Assembly (NCBI GenBank): GCA_035504095.1
Contig: DATJSN010000056.1
Span: forward strand, 1-52,728
Direction: 5' to 3'
From: DATJSN01 sp035504095
GTDB lineage: Bacteria > Planctomycetota > Phycisphaerae > WQYP01
DNA length: 52,728 nucleotides
Shown: in pieces, positions 19,075-28,717 of the stretch
Layout: each line of letters begins with the position of its first letter
How positions within the stretch are numbered: the stretch's first letter is position 1
Notes under the pieces: model-generated
Databases searched by the model: none
What the model was told of the DNA's origin: nothing
The model's input: the letters and a program-made list of their open reading frames with translations, nothing else
Translations under genes and position numbers: made by a program

Positions 19075-20736
19075 GTGCCACAATTATTTTTATATGTTCT
19101 GCAAGGTCCCGATAAAGGCCGGCAGTATGACTTTACCAGCAACGATTCTGTACCGCTGGGTCGGGCCAGCGAACAAGTACCACTGACCGATCTGACGGTT
19201 TCACGCCGCCATGCAAAACTTGAATGGGCCACAAATGGCTGGGTTATTGCGGATGAGGGCGGGGCCAATGGCGTATTTATCAACGGGCTAAAGATATCCA
19301 AACCCACAAAACTCAAGGTGGGGGACCAGATTCGGCTCGGCTCTTCTTTGCTGGTATTTGGCGCGCCGGTGCACAGTGTAAGTCTGGCGGAAAGCGACGC
19401 TGTCTCACCTCAGGGCAGTGCCGGGCCAGGCGACTCGTCAATTATCAGTACGGTACCGAGCAACGATGATTCCGTTATTCTGGCCGCGCCCGAACCATCA
19501 CAGGTGGCCATGGCGCATTTTCGGGTGCTGTTGCAGATTTCCACTGCTATAGCCAGCGTTTTTGACCAGCAGCAGCTTCTAAACAAAGTCATGGACCTGG
19601 TATTTGAGCAGTTACGAGCCGATCGTGGCTTTATTGGCCTTCTGGATGAGGCAACCGCCAAGGTTGTTCCCGTTGTAGTTCGATACAGGGAAGAAGAACA
19701 GGTGGGAAAGATTGCCGTCAGCCAGACGATTATTCAGCATGTATTGGCCAAAAATGAAGGTGTGCTTTCAAGCAATGCAATGACGGATCAGCGCTTTCTT
19801 AAGGGTAAATCAGTTCATAATCTTACGATCCGCAGTGCAATATGCGTGCCTATAAAGGGGCGAGATAAAAATCTGGGCGTGCTCCATATCGATTCCAGCG
19901 TGGCGAATTATTCCTATACTCCGGATCAATTGCGCTTGCTTACCGCGATAGGTTTGCAAACCGGCCTGGCCATAGAAATAGCCCGGTTGTATCAGGAAAG
20001 CGTGCGACAGGAACGTCTAGCTGCGACAGGCCAGACTGTTGCGTCTCTTTCGCACTCCATAAAAAACATTCTTCAGGGCATGCGCGGCGGGGCCGACGTT
20101 GTGGACATGGGGCTCAAAAACAATGACGTGAGCCAGATGAAAATGGGCTGGTCTATTCTGCAGCGTAATCTGGACAAGGTGCAAGCCCTTACCATGAACA
20201 TGCTTGCCTACAGCAAGCCGAGAAGCCCAAATTTTGAATTGACCAATATTCCCTATGTGCTTGGTGAATGTATGGAATTGATACGTTCATTGGCGGAAGA
20301 TAAAAAAGTTACTCTTCTGATGGAAATCAACAAAGATCAGCCTCCTGTGCCCGTGGATGCGGATGGCCTGCATCAGGCAGTATTGAATCTGCTGACAAAC
20401 GCCCTAGACGCCGTGGAATCCGGACGCGGTGTTATTACTCTTACAAGCGATGTCGATGCAATGAACCAACGGGCGGTTGTCGAGGTTCAGGACAACGGCA
20501 TCGGAATCAAGCCTGATGATTTAAACAGGATCTTTCAACCGTTTTATTCGACAAAAGGACAAAAGGGGACTGGATTAGGGCTCGCGGTTACCAAAAAGAT
20601 TATTGAAGAGCATGGCGGGCAAATTCAGGCAACTTCCAAAGTGGGCGGCGGTACGACATTTCGCATTTTGCTTCCGCTTTATACCAGTAAGGCTGGAGAT
20701 TCGGGTGAAACGATGGGTCCGGGGGTAAACTCATAA
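19075..20736 (+). CDS. FHA-GAF sensor histidine kinase
   Basis: Domains in order: an FHA domain at residues 1-97 (GRASEQVPLTDLTVSRRHAKLEW with the phosphothreonine-binding Arg/Ser/Arg-His), a linker, and a GAF domain at about 145-305. A dimerisation/phospho-acceptor helix follows with H327 in SLSHSIKN. The HATPase domain has the N box (LNLLTNALDAVE), G1 box (VQDNGIGI) and G2 box (GTGLGLAVTKK). There is no membrane segment, so it is cytoplasmic. The start is GTG at 19075, directly before the FHA strand. The FHA domain suggests input from Ser/Thr kinases, common in planctomycetes. No cognate regulator is adjacent. Confidence 0.9.
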   Translation: MPQLFLYVLQGPDKGRQYDFTSNDSVPLGRASEQVPLTDLTVSRRHAKLEWATNGWVIADEGGANGVFINGLKISKPTKLKVGDQIRLGSSLLVFGAPVHSVSLAESDAVSPQGSAGPGDSSIISTVPSNDDSVILAAPEPSQVAMAHFRVLLQISTAIASVFDQQQLLNKVMDLVFEQLRADRGFIGLLDEATAKVVPVVVRYREEEQVGKIAVSQTIIQHVLAKNEGVLSSNAMTDQRFLKGKSVHNLTIRSAICVPIKGRDKNLGVLHIDSSVANYSYTPDQLRLLTAIGLQTGLAIEIARLYQESVRQERLAATGQTVASLSHSIKNILQGMRGGADVVDMGLKNNDVSQMKMGWSILQRNLDKVQALTMNMLAYSKPRSPNFELTNIPYVLGECMELIRSLAEDKKVTLLMEINKDQPPVPVDADGLHQAVLNLLTNALDAVESGRGVITLTSDVDAMNQRAVVEVQDNGIGIKPDDLNRIFQPFYSTKGQKGTGLGLAVTKKIIEEHGGQIQATSKVGGGTTFRILLPLYTSKAGDSGETMGPGVNS

Positions 20737-20778
20737 TTGGCCTTGTGCCGGGCAATTTGAATTTTCAAGTAACCTTAA

Positions 20779-22227
20779 ATGGAATCTTTTTTAATGAAAA
20801 AAAAGAGGACAAAAAAAGTCACCAGAGATGGGAGAAAGGAAAAAACCACGAAATCATGGCAAGCACGCATTGGAACAGCTACAAACAAACTCGCTGAAAA
20901 GTTTGTTGAATCTTTGTCCTTTGATCATCGTCTGGCTGCCCATGACATTCGTGGTTCTTTGGCCCATGCCGCGATGCTGCTGCAAATGGATCTGATTACA
21001 CCGGCGGAACGAGAGGCGATTGAAGAGGGACTCAAACAAATTCTTGACCAGATCGAATCGGGTGAATTTCAATACGATCTTAGTCAGGAAGACATCCACA
21101 TGGCAGTGGAAGCCGCGCTCATTGAGCGAATTGGCGAACCGGGAAAAAAACTCCATACGGCGCGTTCGCGCAACGACCAGGTTGCGTTGGATTTGCGGCT
21201 CTGGTGTCTGGCCGCAATTGACGCGGTTTTGCAGGAAATCATCGACCTTCAAAAAGCATTTGTCGCTTTAGCACGTGAACACGACGATGTCATTATGCCC
21301 GCATATACCCACCTACAGCGCGCCCAACCGATTCATTTTGGCCATGAACTGCTGGCTTATGTTGAAATGTTGCAGCGCGACTTTGAAAGACTTGGTGATT
21401 GTCGTCGCCGTACGGCAATATCGCCGCTCGGTGGCGGGGCGGTTGCGGGTTCCACATTGCCCATTGACCGTGCAGCGGCCGCCAAAGCGCTGGGGCTGGA
21501 TTCTATTACGAATAATTCGCTGGATTCGACAAGTGACCGCGATTTTGCCGTGGAGTTTGTTTTTTGTCTTTCTTTGATCGCCATGCATTTGTCGCGCTGG
21601 GCGGAACAATGGATCATCTATTCGACAACAGAGTTCGACTTTATCCGCATTGCCGATCAGTTCACAACCGGCAGCAGCATGATGCCCCAGAAGCGAAATC
21701 CCGATATGCTCGAACTCATTCGTGGAAAAACCGGTGGAATCTATGGTCAACTTGTTGCACTCCTGACCATGCTGAAAGGGCAACCATTGGCCTACAACCG
21801 CGATATGCAGGAAGACAAACGCTGGGTTTTTGTCGCCTTTGACGCCGTGGATTCTTCATTGTCCATGGCCACAGCCATTGTGCAAAACACCCGGCCTAAT
21901 GTGGCATCGATTGCCAGCCGTTTGAATGAGGGTTTTCTCGATGCCACGGCAATGGCTGAATATCTAGTAAAACGCGGCGTCGCTTTCCGAACCGCACATC
22001 AAATTGTCGGGAGGCTGGTGGCACTATGTGAAAATCGAGGTATTAAAAAACTTGCGGATTTAAGCCTTAAGGAAATGCAGGAATATTGCCCACAATTTGC
22101 TTCAGATGTTTTTGAGGTACTTGGATCTGTTAATGTAGCAAAACAATATGCATCGCACGGCGCCGGCGGTAGTAAACAACTCCAAGAGCAACTGAGTCAA
22201 TGGGAACGCCGATTGCTTTCAAATTAA
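20779..22227 (+). CDS. argH: Argininosuccinate lyase
   Basis: This is the final enzyme of arginine synthesis, splitting argininosuccinate into arginine and fumarate. The superfamily signature GSSMMPQKRNPD contains the catalytic flexible-loop serine. SRNDQVALDLRLW, HLQRAQPIHFGHELLAY and LDSTSDRDFAVEF are further active-site segments. The N-terminus has an unusual lysine/arginine-rich extension of about 25 residues (MKKKRTKKVTRDGRKEKTTK) before the normal SWQARIG start; a later start would remove it, but no better ribosome-binding site is seen. It lies 42 bases after the kinase gene. Confidence 0.95.
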   Translation: MESFLMKKKRTKKVTRDGRKEKTTKSWQARIGTATNKLAEKFVESLSFDHRLAAHDIRGSLAHAAMLLQMDLITPAEREAIEEGLKQILDQIESGEFQYDLSQEDIHMAVEAALIERIGEPGKKLHTARSRNDQVALDLRLWCLAAIDAVLQEIIDLQKAFVALAREHDDVIMPAYTHLQRAQPIHFGHELLAYVEMLQRDFERLGDCRRRTAISPLGGGAVAGSTLPIDRAAAAKALGLDSITNNSLDSTSDRDFAVEFVFCLSLIAMHLSRWAEQWIIYSTTEFDFIRIADQFTTGSSMMPQKRNPDMLELIRGKTGGIYGQLVALLTMLKGQPLAYNRDMQEDKRWVFVAFDAVDSSLSMATAIVQNTRPNVASIASRLNEGFLDATAMAEYLVKRGVAFRTAHQIVGRLVALCENRGIKKLADLSLKEMQEYCPQFASDVFEVLGSVNVAKQYASHGAGGSKQLQEQLSQWERRLLSN

Positions 22228-23247
22228 ACCGGCTTGCTCAAAAAAACGATTCCAATTTCGCCATGCGAACTGTTCAATTTGTTCGTTGGTAAAGCCTTTT
22301 TGTGATAATGCCTCGGACAGTTTCCACAAATCTTTTGGAAAATGTATGCCCTCCGGCAGAAATTCCGAAGAAAATCCTCCATCCATATCGGACCCGAGTG
22401 CAATTAAATCAGATCGTCCGGTCAGGTTTAAAATGTGTTCAATGTGGCGAACGACATCATCAACCTTTGCCGGTCCGCTGGAAACCAAAAAGTGCGCGTA
22501 AAGATTAATTCCCATAACCGCATCGACACCGGCCAGCGCCTTAATTTGATCGTCTGAAAGATGGCGTTCAGGCCGGTATTTTCCCGGAAGCAAAGACCGG
22601 CAATTGCTATGCGAAGAAATTTTTGGTCCGTTGGTACATTCCAAAAGTGTCCAAAAAGCTTTTTCCGACAAGTGCGACACATCGTGGACCATTTTCAATC
22701 GATCGGCGTGTTGCAGCAATTCACGACCCTGAGGCGTAATGTCCCCGCCTGATTTATCACCGCCGGCCCACTGGGTGCCGGTTGCCCACGTGGCGGCCAG
22801 TATGCGCACGCCGCGACGATAAAATTCGTCCAAATCATCTGAACGCCTGACTCCCGCAGCGCCTTCTAAGAGAAGCATGATCTGCATTGGCGACTGTTGC
22901 GTCATCTGAAGACCGGAACGATCTATGATTTCCAGCAATCCTTTTTCATGTGCCTGACGATACCAATCCAGTTGGACAATTGAAGCGTCATAAGCCTCAT
23001 CGGCGTTGCCGTAACACCATGGGCCATCCACCATACGACCGACGTCATCTATGCCACGCGGCTGGACAAATATTGTTGCTGCGGCTCTGCGAACTTGTCC
23101 ATTGGCCAGTGAATGCAAGGAAATTGCACCCGGCTCATCAAGTTTGGCCAGGGCGGTTTCATCCGCCAGCATGTTCCGCCCCTGAACGGCCAGATAGGCA
23201 AGGTCCAAATGAGCGTCAAACCAGTAAAGTTTGGATAATGTATGCAT
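22219..23247 (-). CDS. Membrane dipeptidase-like (M19) metallohydrolase
   Basis: This amidohydrolase-superfamily enzyme of 342 residues begins with the metal-binding motif FDAHLDLAY (His13, Asp15). Further motifs are LLLEGAAGV with the bridging Glu, VHDVSHLSEKAFW and SHSNCRSLLPGKYRPERHLSD with His ligands, and LGSDMDGGF with the C-terminal Asp. There is no signal peptide, so it is probably cytoplasmic despite the family name. Members cleave dipeptides, often with a D-residue. Its 3' end overlaps the argH 3' end by 9 bases (convergent). Confidence 0.85.
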   Translation of the reverse strand: MHTLSKLYWFDAHLDLAYLAVQGRNMLADETALAKLDEPGAISLHSLANGQVRRAAATIFVQPRGIDDVGRMVDGPWCYGNADEAYDASIVQLDWYRQAHEKGLLEIIDRSGLQMTQQSPMQIMLLLEGAAGVRRSDDLDEFYRRGVRILAATWATGTQWAGGDKSGGDITPQGRELLQHADRLKMVHDVSHLSEKAFWTLLECTNGPKISSHSNCRSLLPGKYRPERHLSDDQIKALAGVDAVMGINLYAHFLVSSGPAKVDDVVRHIEHILNLTGRSDLIALGSDMDGGFSSEFLPEGIHFPKDLWKLSEALSQKGFTNEQIEQFAWRNWNRFFEQAGLI

Positions 23248-23283
23248 GCAATTCGAGCAATTCTTTTGTCGGGACCGGAGCGT

Positions 23284-23775
23284 TCATTCCTCAACTATGT
23301 TGTATTGGCCGATGGCGGGGAGTTTGGCGTATGATCCGCTGACCGCATGCAATATTCCAAACACCGAGAGCAATACAAACAATCCCCATAAACAGCCGCT
23401 GATAAAACACGCCGGCCAGAAGAATACTCTGATGCTCAGCAAGGGAAGAAATAACCGCCCGATCGCCTGAAAACATCCCCAAACACAGGCTTCGATCAGA
23501 AATAAAATCAGACCCTGATTGGTGTGATGTCGCGCAAAACAGGATTCTCTGGCCCAGACCAATGGCACGAACACCATCGGCCCGACGTACGCCAGTGCCG
23601 CGATGCCGCGATTCCGGCGAATGTCTTCTAATTGTTCATCTGAATTTTGCTCTGGAGAATTTTCCGTCTTTGGAGCCTCCCGCTCGTCTTGCGCCTGTTT
23701 TACCGCCGAGGCGAGTGGATGCTCCGGCTGTGGCGCTGCCGCCGGTTTCAAGTCATAAGGTTGTTCTTCGGGCAT
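23284..23775 (-). CDS. DUF4870-like small membrane protein
   Basis: I start at the ATG at 23775 because GGGAG lies nine bases upstream. The first 70 residues are Pro/Ala/Glu-rich and hydrophilic. The second half has three hydrophobic helices in the DUF4870 pattern (GIAALAYVGPMVFVPLVWA, RHHTNQGLILFLIEACVWG, LWGLFVLLSVFGILHAVSG), including the His/Asn motif before helix 2. Family function is not established. It lies 36 bases upstream of the dipeptidase gene on the same strand and may be cotranscribed with it. Confidence 0.7.
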   Translation of the reverse strand: MPEEQPYDLKPAAAPQPEHPLASAVKQAQDEREAPKTENSPEQNSDEQLEDIRRNRGIAALAYVGPMVFVPLVWARESCFARHHTNQGLILFLIEACVWGCFQAIGRLFLPLLSIRVFFWPACFISGCLWGLFVLLSVFGILHAVSGSYAKLPAIGQYNIVEE

Positions 23776-23915
23776 AAAATAACTCCCGTTAAATATTGTT
23801 GCCGCAGTAATTATACGACCGATTAGACAAACAAAAACGCCTGCCATATCTGTCTTGCAATCGCCAATGTCCCCGCTGATACTTTGGCGGCTGAAGTAGT
23901 TTAACTGGAGTTTTT

Positions 23916-24281
23916 ATGCCCAAACTAACAGTCGAAGGCGTTGGTTCGTTTGATGTCCCTGCAGACAAACGGCTCGTGAATGCATTGGTGGACGAAGCCA
24001 AGGTGGATCAATTGCATGCCTGCGGCGGTAATGCCAGGTGTACGACTTGCCGGGTGCAGTTTGTTTCCGGTGAGCCGGAAAAAATGACTCAGGCAGAAAA
24101 AGACGTGCTGGCGGCAAAAGGTTTATCACAGCAGCATGGGTTAAGGCTCAGTTGCCAGATTATCTGCGATCACGATATGACCCTTCGTGCCATCAGCAGG
24201 CTCGCCGGAAGTGGTCGCAAAGACGCCGGCGCACGACCCGTAGATACCATCCAACCGCCTCCGGTCTGGACGAATAAATAA
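23916..24281 (+). CDS. 2Fe-2S ferredoxin
   Basis: A plant/adrenodoxin-type ferredoxin of 121 residues. The cluster-binding cysteines are in HACGGNARCTTCRVQF (C-x5-C-x2-C) plus a distant Cys in LRLSCQIIC. GGAG precedes the ATG by five bases. The C-terminal tail of about 30 residues is rich in Arg/Pro and outside the family fold. It carries electrons in the cytoplasm; no obvious redox partner is adjacent. Confidence 0.9.
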   Translation: MPKLTVEGVGSFDVPADKRLVNALVDEAKVDQLHACGGNARCTTCRVQFVSGEPEKMTQAEKDVLAAKGLSQQHGLRLSCQIICDHDMTLRAISRLAGSGRKDAGARPVDTIQPPPVWTNK

Positions 24282-24303
24282 TTGTCAAAATACGCCTGTT
24301 ACG

Positions 24304-25557
24304 TCAACCGTTAACTATTGTTTCGAAGATGCGTCGTGCACAGGATACATCATGAGCAGACACCAATTGCTCCAACAGCCCTCGTTGTCGCCGCGTCCAG
24401 GCCATTGGCGTGCGTAAATCCAGATCACTCAGGCCCAGCGCTTCCCAAATTACCGAGGACAAATTATCCATTCCGTTTTCCCTTAATGCGCTAATTGGAA
24501 CTGTCCAATTCTGCAGCTTGCCGCTCCATGGCGATAAATCTATTTTATTAATGGCCACCACAATCGGCCTCAATTCATTTTCTTTGATGCCCAATGACGA
24601 ACAACACGCTTTTAAAAAACCCTCGTAATTTCGACAATCAATATGTTGCACATCCACAACAACCAGCAATAAATCCCCCGTTCGCATCTGTTCGCGCGTC
24701 CGCAATATGGATTCGCGTTCAAGGTTATCATCCGTCTCGCGAATTCCTGCTGTATCCACAATCGTCGCGAGAATACTCATGTCGGCGTGAGCAATGGTAA
24801 TGGTTGTATCGAGCCAGTCGCGTGTGGTGCCCGCCTCCGGACTACCGATGCTGCCAGGCCGACCCTGGAGGCTATTGGCCAGCGTGGATTTACCGGCATT
24901 GACCGAGCCAATCAGTACAATGCGCGGCTTTTCAAACAGATGTTTATAGACGTTCCAGCGGGCAAGAATCCACTGTGCCTGATTCTGAATTGCCCGGAGC
25001 GTTTCATTGGATTTGTTTTCAGATCGTTCTGAAAGCCGGGTTATACACCGCTTGATCCATCCATTCAGGCCACCGGATATTTGTTCGGTAAGCAGCCTGA
25101 CGCCTGATAAACTTTCCATTCGGCCAAACTCTTCCATCGCTTCGGCTAGAATCCAATTTTTCTCTCCCGTCGTATTGGTGATATAAAAACGATAATTCTC
25201 GCCGGCTGCTTCGCCGCTCAAGATTTGTACGCCAATATCTCTTAGATGCAATAAAGCTTGATCAACAACCGCCATTCCGCCGTGCAGATGAAGCTCAAAA
25301 CAGGTTTCCGAGCGTTTAATAAGCAGTCCCCGATCAAAAATCATGCCGTCATGCGAAAGGAGAGTTAATACTACATTCCCGATTGGAATGTCGATGACCG
25401 AGATGTTGGAGCAAACAGCACTTATGGCAGTCGCGGCATCCATTCCAAAAACACCGAGAACCGCAATTGCCGCCGGCTGACGCGAGGTCAAAAGCATGGC
25501 CATTGTATGTTTAACGGTCACGGCTTCTTTGGCCGGCGTCATTGAATCCTGGGCCAT
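24304..25557 (-). CDS. MnmE/TrmE-like GTPase lacking the C-terminal CxGK motif
   Basis: The N-terminal third resembles the MnmE tetrahydrofolate-binding domain (ETCFELHLHGGMAVVDQALLHL). The GTPase domain is inserted in the helical domain as usual: P-loop GSVNAGKSTLANSL, switch SPEAGTTRDW, DTAGIRETD and NKIDL. MnmE works with MnmG to modify the wobble uridine of some tRNAs, and needs a cysteine in a C-terminal FCIGK motif. Here the protein ends after RRIFETIVNG, about 60 residues short, and no such motif is present. It could be a paralog with another role or a functional minimal form. The chosen ATG at 25557 replaces an in-frame TTG at 25566. Confidence 0.75.
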   Translation of the reverse strand: MAQDSMTPAKEAVTVKHTMAMLLTSRQPAAIAVLGVFGMDAATAISAVCSNISVIDIPIGNVVLTLLSHDGMIFDRGLLIKRSETCFELHLHGGMAVVDQALLHLRDIGVQILSGEAAGENYRFYITNTTGEKNWILAEAMEEFGRMESLSGVRLLTEQISGGLNGWIKRCITRLSERSENKSNETLRAIQNQAQWILARWNVYKHLFEKPRIVLIGSVNAGKSTLANSLQGRPGSIGSPEAGTTRDWLDTTITIAHADMSILATIVDTAGIRETDDNLERESILRTREQMRTGDLLLVVVDVQHIDCRNYEGFLKACCSSLGIKENELRPIVVAINKIDLSPWSGKLQNWTVPISALRENGMDNLSSVIWEALGLSDLDLRTPMAWTRRQRGLLEQLVSAHDVSCARRIFETIVNG

Positions 25558-25826
25558 AACAATCAACCTTGTTTATTCCGTTGCGCTAATCAATAAACCG
25601 CAAATCATCATACTCCAGCCATCGCCGGAACGTTTGAATAATGAACGTAAAATGAGCGTAAAAGGGTTCTTTGCATAAATTATGTTGACCGAGTCTTAAT
25701 GGGTAGTAAGATGTGTAGCAGGTAACGGAATCCGGCCTGGTCGGTGAGTTTATGATTGTGCCGGATGGGTTGGATCATTTGGGCGAGAGGTATAAATCCA
25801 TAATTGAAGCGGCCTCATGAGGAGTA
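25558..25826. other. Intergenic region between divergent GTPase and PQQ-repeat genes
   Basis: No gene is seen in these 269 bases. The region should carry both divergent promoters. A GAGGAG ribosome-binding site before the ATG at 25831 is visible at its right end. No structured RNA was recognised. Confidence 0.35.
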
Positions 25827-25830
25827 ATGG

Positions 25831-26976
25831 ATGATTCGGACCTTCTGCAAGAACCTTTTAAGCATCATTTCTATTTTGGTTCTGCCGCTCTGGATCATGG
25901 GAATCAGTACGCCACTGGAAGCGCAAACCCCAATTCAATTTCAACAGATTCTTACTCCAGACCAGAGCGCCGCCGCGGGCCTGCACGAAATTTGGCAGTT
26001 GCCGCTCGTGGTCGACCCCAATCAAAATCGCATTATTGCCATAACTCCCCTCGATGACGCGGTTTACGTTTTAACCAGCGAGGGTTTTCTAATCAACATT
26101 GATAAAAACGCCGGTACTACTCGTTGGAGAATACAGCTTCCAAGCGCAGGAGTAATCACTTCCCGGCCGGTTGATTTTGCCACCAACGAAATTCTTATTG
26201 TCAGTCAAGGGCAGGTTTTGATCCTCGATTCCCGGACAGGAAAAGTTGTACCGGGACAATCCCAAACATTGAGCTTTGCTCCCGGCACTAATCCATTGGT
26301 TGGTGACGGGCATATCTTTATTGGCGGCCTAAACGACAGCATGTATGCTTTGTCAAACGATTTTCCTCTTTACAACATCTGGTTTCAATTGGCGACAGGT
26401 GATTCATTCACCAGCGATCCCGTCCTGGTAGAAGACATGCTGATTTTTGGTTCTCGATCGGGAATGCTATGGGGTAAACCCGCCGAAGACGGCCAGGGAG
26501 GATGGGGTCGGCAGCTTGGCGGCGCAATTATTGCTTCGCCCGCAGCTACTGATGAAAATGTTTATTATCCATGTATGGATGGCAAAGTATATGCGGTCGA
26601 AGCCGCTTCAGGCATCGTTTCCTGGGCGACGCGACTGCCCGGTGATTTAAACCTACGACCCGCCGCAGTAGATGATAACCAGGTGCTGGTTCCGACCGGC
26701 GGCGAAGGGCTTTTTTGCCTTGATGCCGAGAGCGGAATTATCACCTGGGGGCCGGTGGAACATGTCGATAAGGTGCTGGCCGTTATCGGTTCGACGGTAT
26801 ATGCAGGTACAACGGATAATGATATCAAAATTATCAATCTCAAAAGTGGAACAGTGACAGCCACTGCTGCTTTGAATGGCACAATGGTCTTTGCACCTGA
26901 AACTTCCGGTAATGTTTTCTATGTCGCCTCAGAAGACGGTCGAGTGGCTGCTTTAACTCCCAATAATATCCCGTGA
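25831..26976 (+). CDS. Secreted PQQ-like beta-propeller protein
   Basis: It starts with a signal peptide (FCKNLLSIISILVLPLWIMG, probable cleavage after LEAQ) and continues with repeated blades of the PQQ/BamB type: AVYVLTSEGFLINIDKNAGT, VLILDSRTGKV, KVYAVEAASGIVSW, GLFCLDAESGIITWG and VYAGTTDNDIKIINLKSGTV. These are beta-propeller scaffolds in the periplasm. No catalytic residues of alcohol dehydrogenases are evident, so a BamB-like or binding role is more likely. GAGGAG precedes the start. Confidence 0.8.
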   Translation: MIRTFCKNLLSIISILVLPLWIMGISTPLEAQTPIQFQQILTPDQSAAAGLHEIWQLPLVVDPNQNRIIAITPLDDAVYVLTSEGFLINIDKNAGTTRWRIQLPSAGVITSRPVDFATNEILIVSQGQVLILDSRTGKVVPGQSQTLSFAPGTNPLVGDGHIFIGGLNDSMYALSNDFPLYNIWFQLATGDSFTSDPVLVEDMLIFGSRSGMLWGKPAEDGQGGWGRQLGGAIIASPAATDENVYYPCMDGKVYAVEAASGIVSWATRLPGDLNLRPAAVDDNQVLVPTGGEGLFCLDAESGIITWGPVEHVDKVLAVIGSTVYAGTTDNDIKIINLKSGTVTATAALNGTMVFAPETSGNVFYVASEDGRVAALTPNNIP

Positions 26977-27092
26977 TCGCTTCATTTATCGTCGTTACAA
27001 TCATGCTCCGGCCTCTTGCGGGACTATAAAAATCCATCTACCTTGGCGTGGCCGGATTTTTCGTCAGGGTAGTCCTGGAAAGTACATTGCTT

Positions 27093-28709
27093 ATGGAACA
27101 AGTTAATCTCATTCCTTTACGCCGCGCCTTAATTTCCGTTTCAGATAAAACAGGCCTTGCGGATTTTGCCGGCGCCCTGGTGAGGGAATTCGCTGTAAAA
27201 CTAATTTCCACAGGCGGCACGGCACGCTGGTTGCAAAATGCCGGTTTAAGTGTTCGCGACGTCGCTGATCTGACCGGTTTTCCTGAAATGATGGACGGTC
27301 GCGTCAAAACACTTCATCCCAAAATTCATGGCGGTCTGCTGGCCGTGCGCGATAACCCCGAACACCGGGCGGCAATGCAGGCGCAGGGCATTGAACCGAT
27401 CGATTTGGTTGTTATCAATCTCTATCCGTTCGAGGAAACAATCTCCAAATCAGATTGCAGTCTGGAACAAGCCATAGAAAATATTGACATCGGCGGTCCG
27501 GCAATGATCCGCTCAGCAGCGAAAAATCATTGCTACGTAACAGCGATTACCGATCCTTCTGGGTACGAACAGTTGCTTAAAAACCTTCGGAAAAACAACG
27601 GTTCAACGGATATGGATTTCCGTTTTCAGATGGCTGCCGCCGCTTTTGATCGTACGGCTCGCTATGACTCGGCCATTGCGCGTTATCTATCCGACCGAGT
27701 CATACAGCAACGACCGGCGTTGGATCACCAATCGACTAATGAAACTTTTGCTCAAATCCTCAACTTATCACTGCGACGGCAACAAGTCCTGCGGTATGGA
27801 GAAAATCCACATCAATCCGCCGCGCTATATTCAAGTTCCACCGTACCTTCAGGACTTTGTGCGGCACGGCAACTTCATGGTAAAGCGCTGTCCTATTTGA
27901 ATTTATTGGATGCGGATGCCGCCATGGCCCTGGTAAATGAGTTTGAATCTCCGGCTGCGGCCATTATTAAACATGCAAATCCGTGCGGTTGTGCGGTTGC
28001 CGATGCGCTGTCCGCAGCCTTTGAACTTGCGTACGCAGGTGATCCGGCGGCAGCCTTTGGCGGCATTCTTGCCGTGAACAGACCCATTGACGGGACCACG
28101 GCAGAAAAAATCGTCAGTGGGAAACGATTTATCGAAGTCATACTTGCTCCTGACTATGAGCCACGGGCCCTGCAATTGTTGCGCGATCGTTGGATGGAAT
28201 GCCGGATTCTCTCTGTTACCAGGGATGACAATAACGAGGCTTTGGATTTTCGCAGCATTGCCGGTGGAATGCTCGTTGAACAAGCTGATCGCGATGGATT
28301 TGATCAATCGGAATGTAAAGTCGTTTCCGGCCGCCAGCCGACTCCGCAGGAACGGGAGGATTTAAAATTCGCCGCTTCGGTTTGTAAATACGTCAAAAGC
28401 AACGCGATTACCATTTGCTCCAATGGTCAATTGCTTGCCGCCGGGGCCGGGCAGATGAGCCGCGTGACAAGCTGCCGCCTGGCGGTTGAACTGGCTCAAC
28501 TCAACGGCCACGCTGAAAAACTCGCCGGGGCGGTCGCTGCGTCCGATGCTTTTTTCCCATTTCCAGATGGCCCCGAAATACTTATTAATGCCGGCGTAAA
28601 GGCGATTATTCAACCCGGCGGTTCAAAAAAGGATGACGAAACCATTCAATTATGCAATACCCGCAATGTTGCCCTGGTTTTTACAGGGCGCAGACATTTT
28701 CGGCACTAG
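27093..28709 (+). CDS. purH: Bifunctional AICAR formyltransferase/IMP cyclohydrolase
   Basis: This catalyses the last two steps of purine synthesis. The N-terminal cyclohydrolase domain shows RRALISVSDKTGLADFA, LISTGGTARWL and GRVKTLHPKIHGGLLA. The C-terminal transformylase domain has RYGENPHQSAALYSS, IIKHANPCGCAVADA (catalytic Lys-His) and AIIQPGGSKKDDE. The start at 27093 matches the family N-terminus (MEQVNLIPLRRALIS); the longer frame from 27048 adds a non-homologous leader. At 538 residues it is full length. Confidence 0.95.
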   Translation: MEQVNLIPLRRALISVSDKTGLADFAGALVREFAVKLISTGGTARWLQNAGLSVRDVADLTGFPEMMDGRVKTLHPKIHGGLLAVRDNPEHRAAMQAQGIEPIDLVVINLYPFEETISKSDCSLEQAIENIDIGGPAMIRSAAKNHCYVTAITDPSGYEQLLKNLRKNNGSTDMDFRFQMAAAAFDRTARYDSAIARYLSDRVIQQRPALDHQSTNETFAQILNLSLRRQQVLRYGENPHQSAALYSSSTVPSGLCAARQLHGKALSYLNLLDADAAMALVNEFESPAAAIIKHANPCGCAVADALSAAFELAYAGDPAAAFGGILAVNRPIDGTTAEKIVSGKRFIEVILAPDYEPRALQLLRDRWMECRILSVTRDDNNEALDFRSIAGGMLVEQADRDGFDQSECKVVSGRQPTPQEREDLKFAASVCKYVKSNAITICSNGQLLAAGAGQMSRVTSCRLAVELAQLNGHAEKLAGAVAASDAFFPFPDGPEILINAGVKAIIQPGGSKKDDETIQLCNTRNVALVFTGRRHFRH

Positions 28710-28717
28710 ATTTCGTT

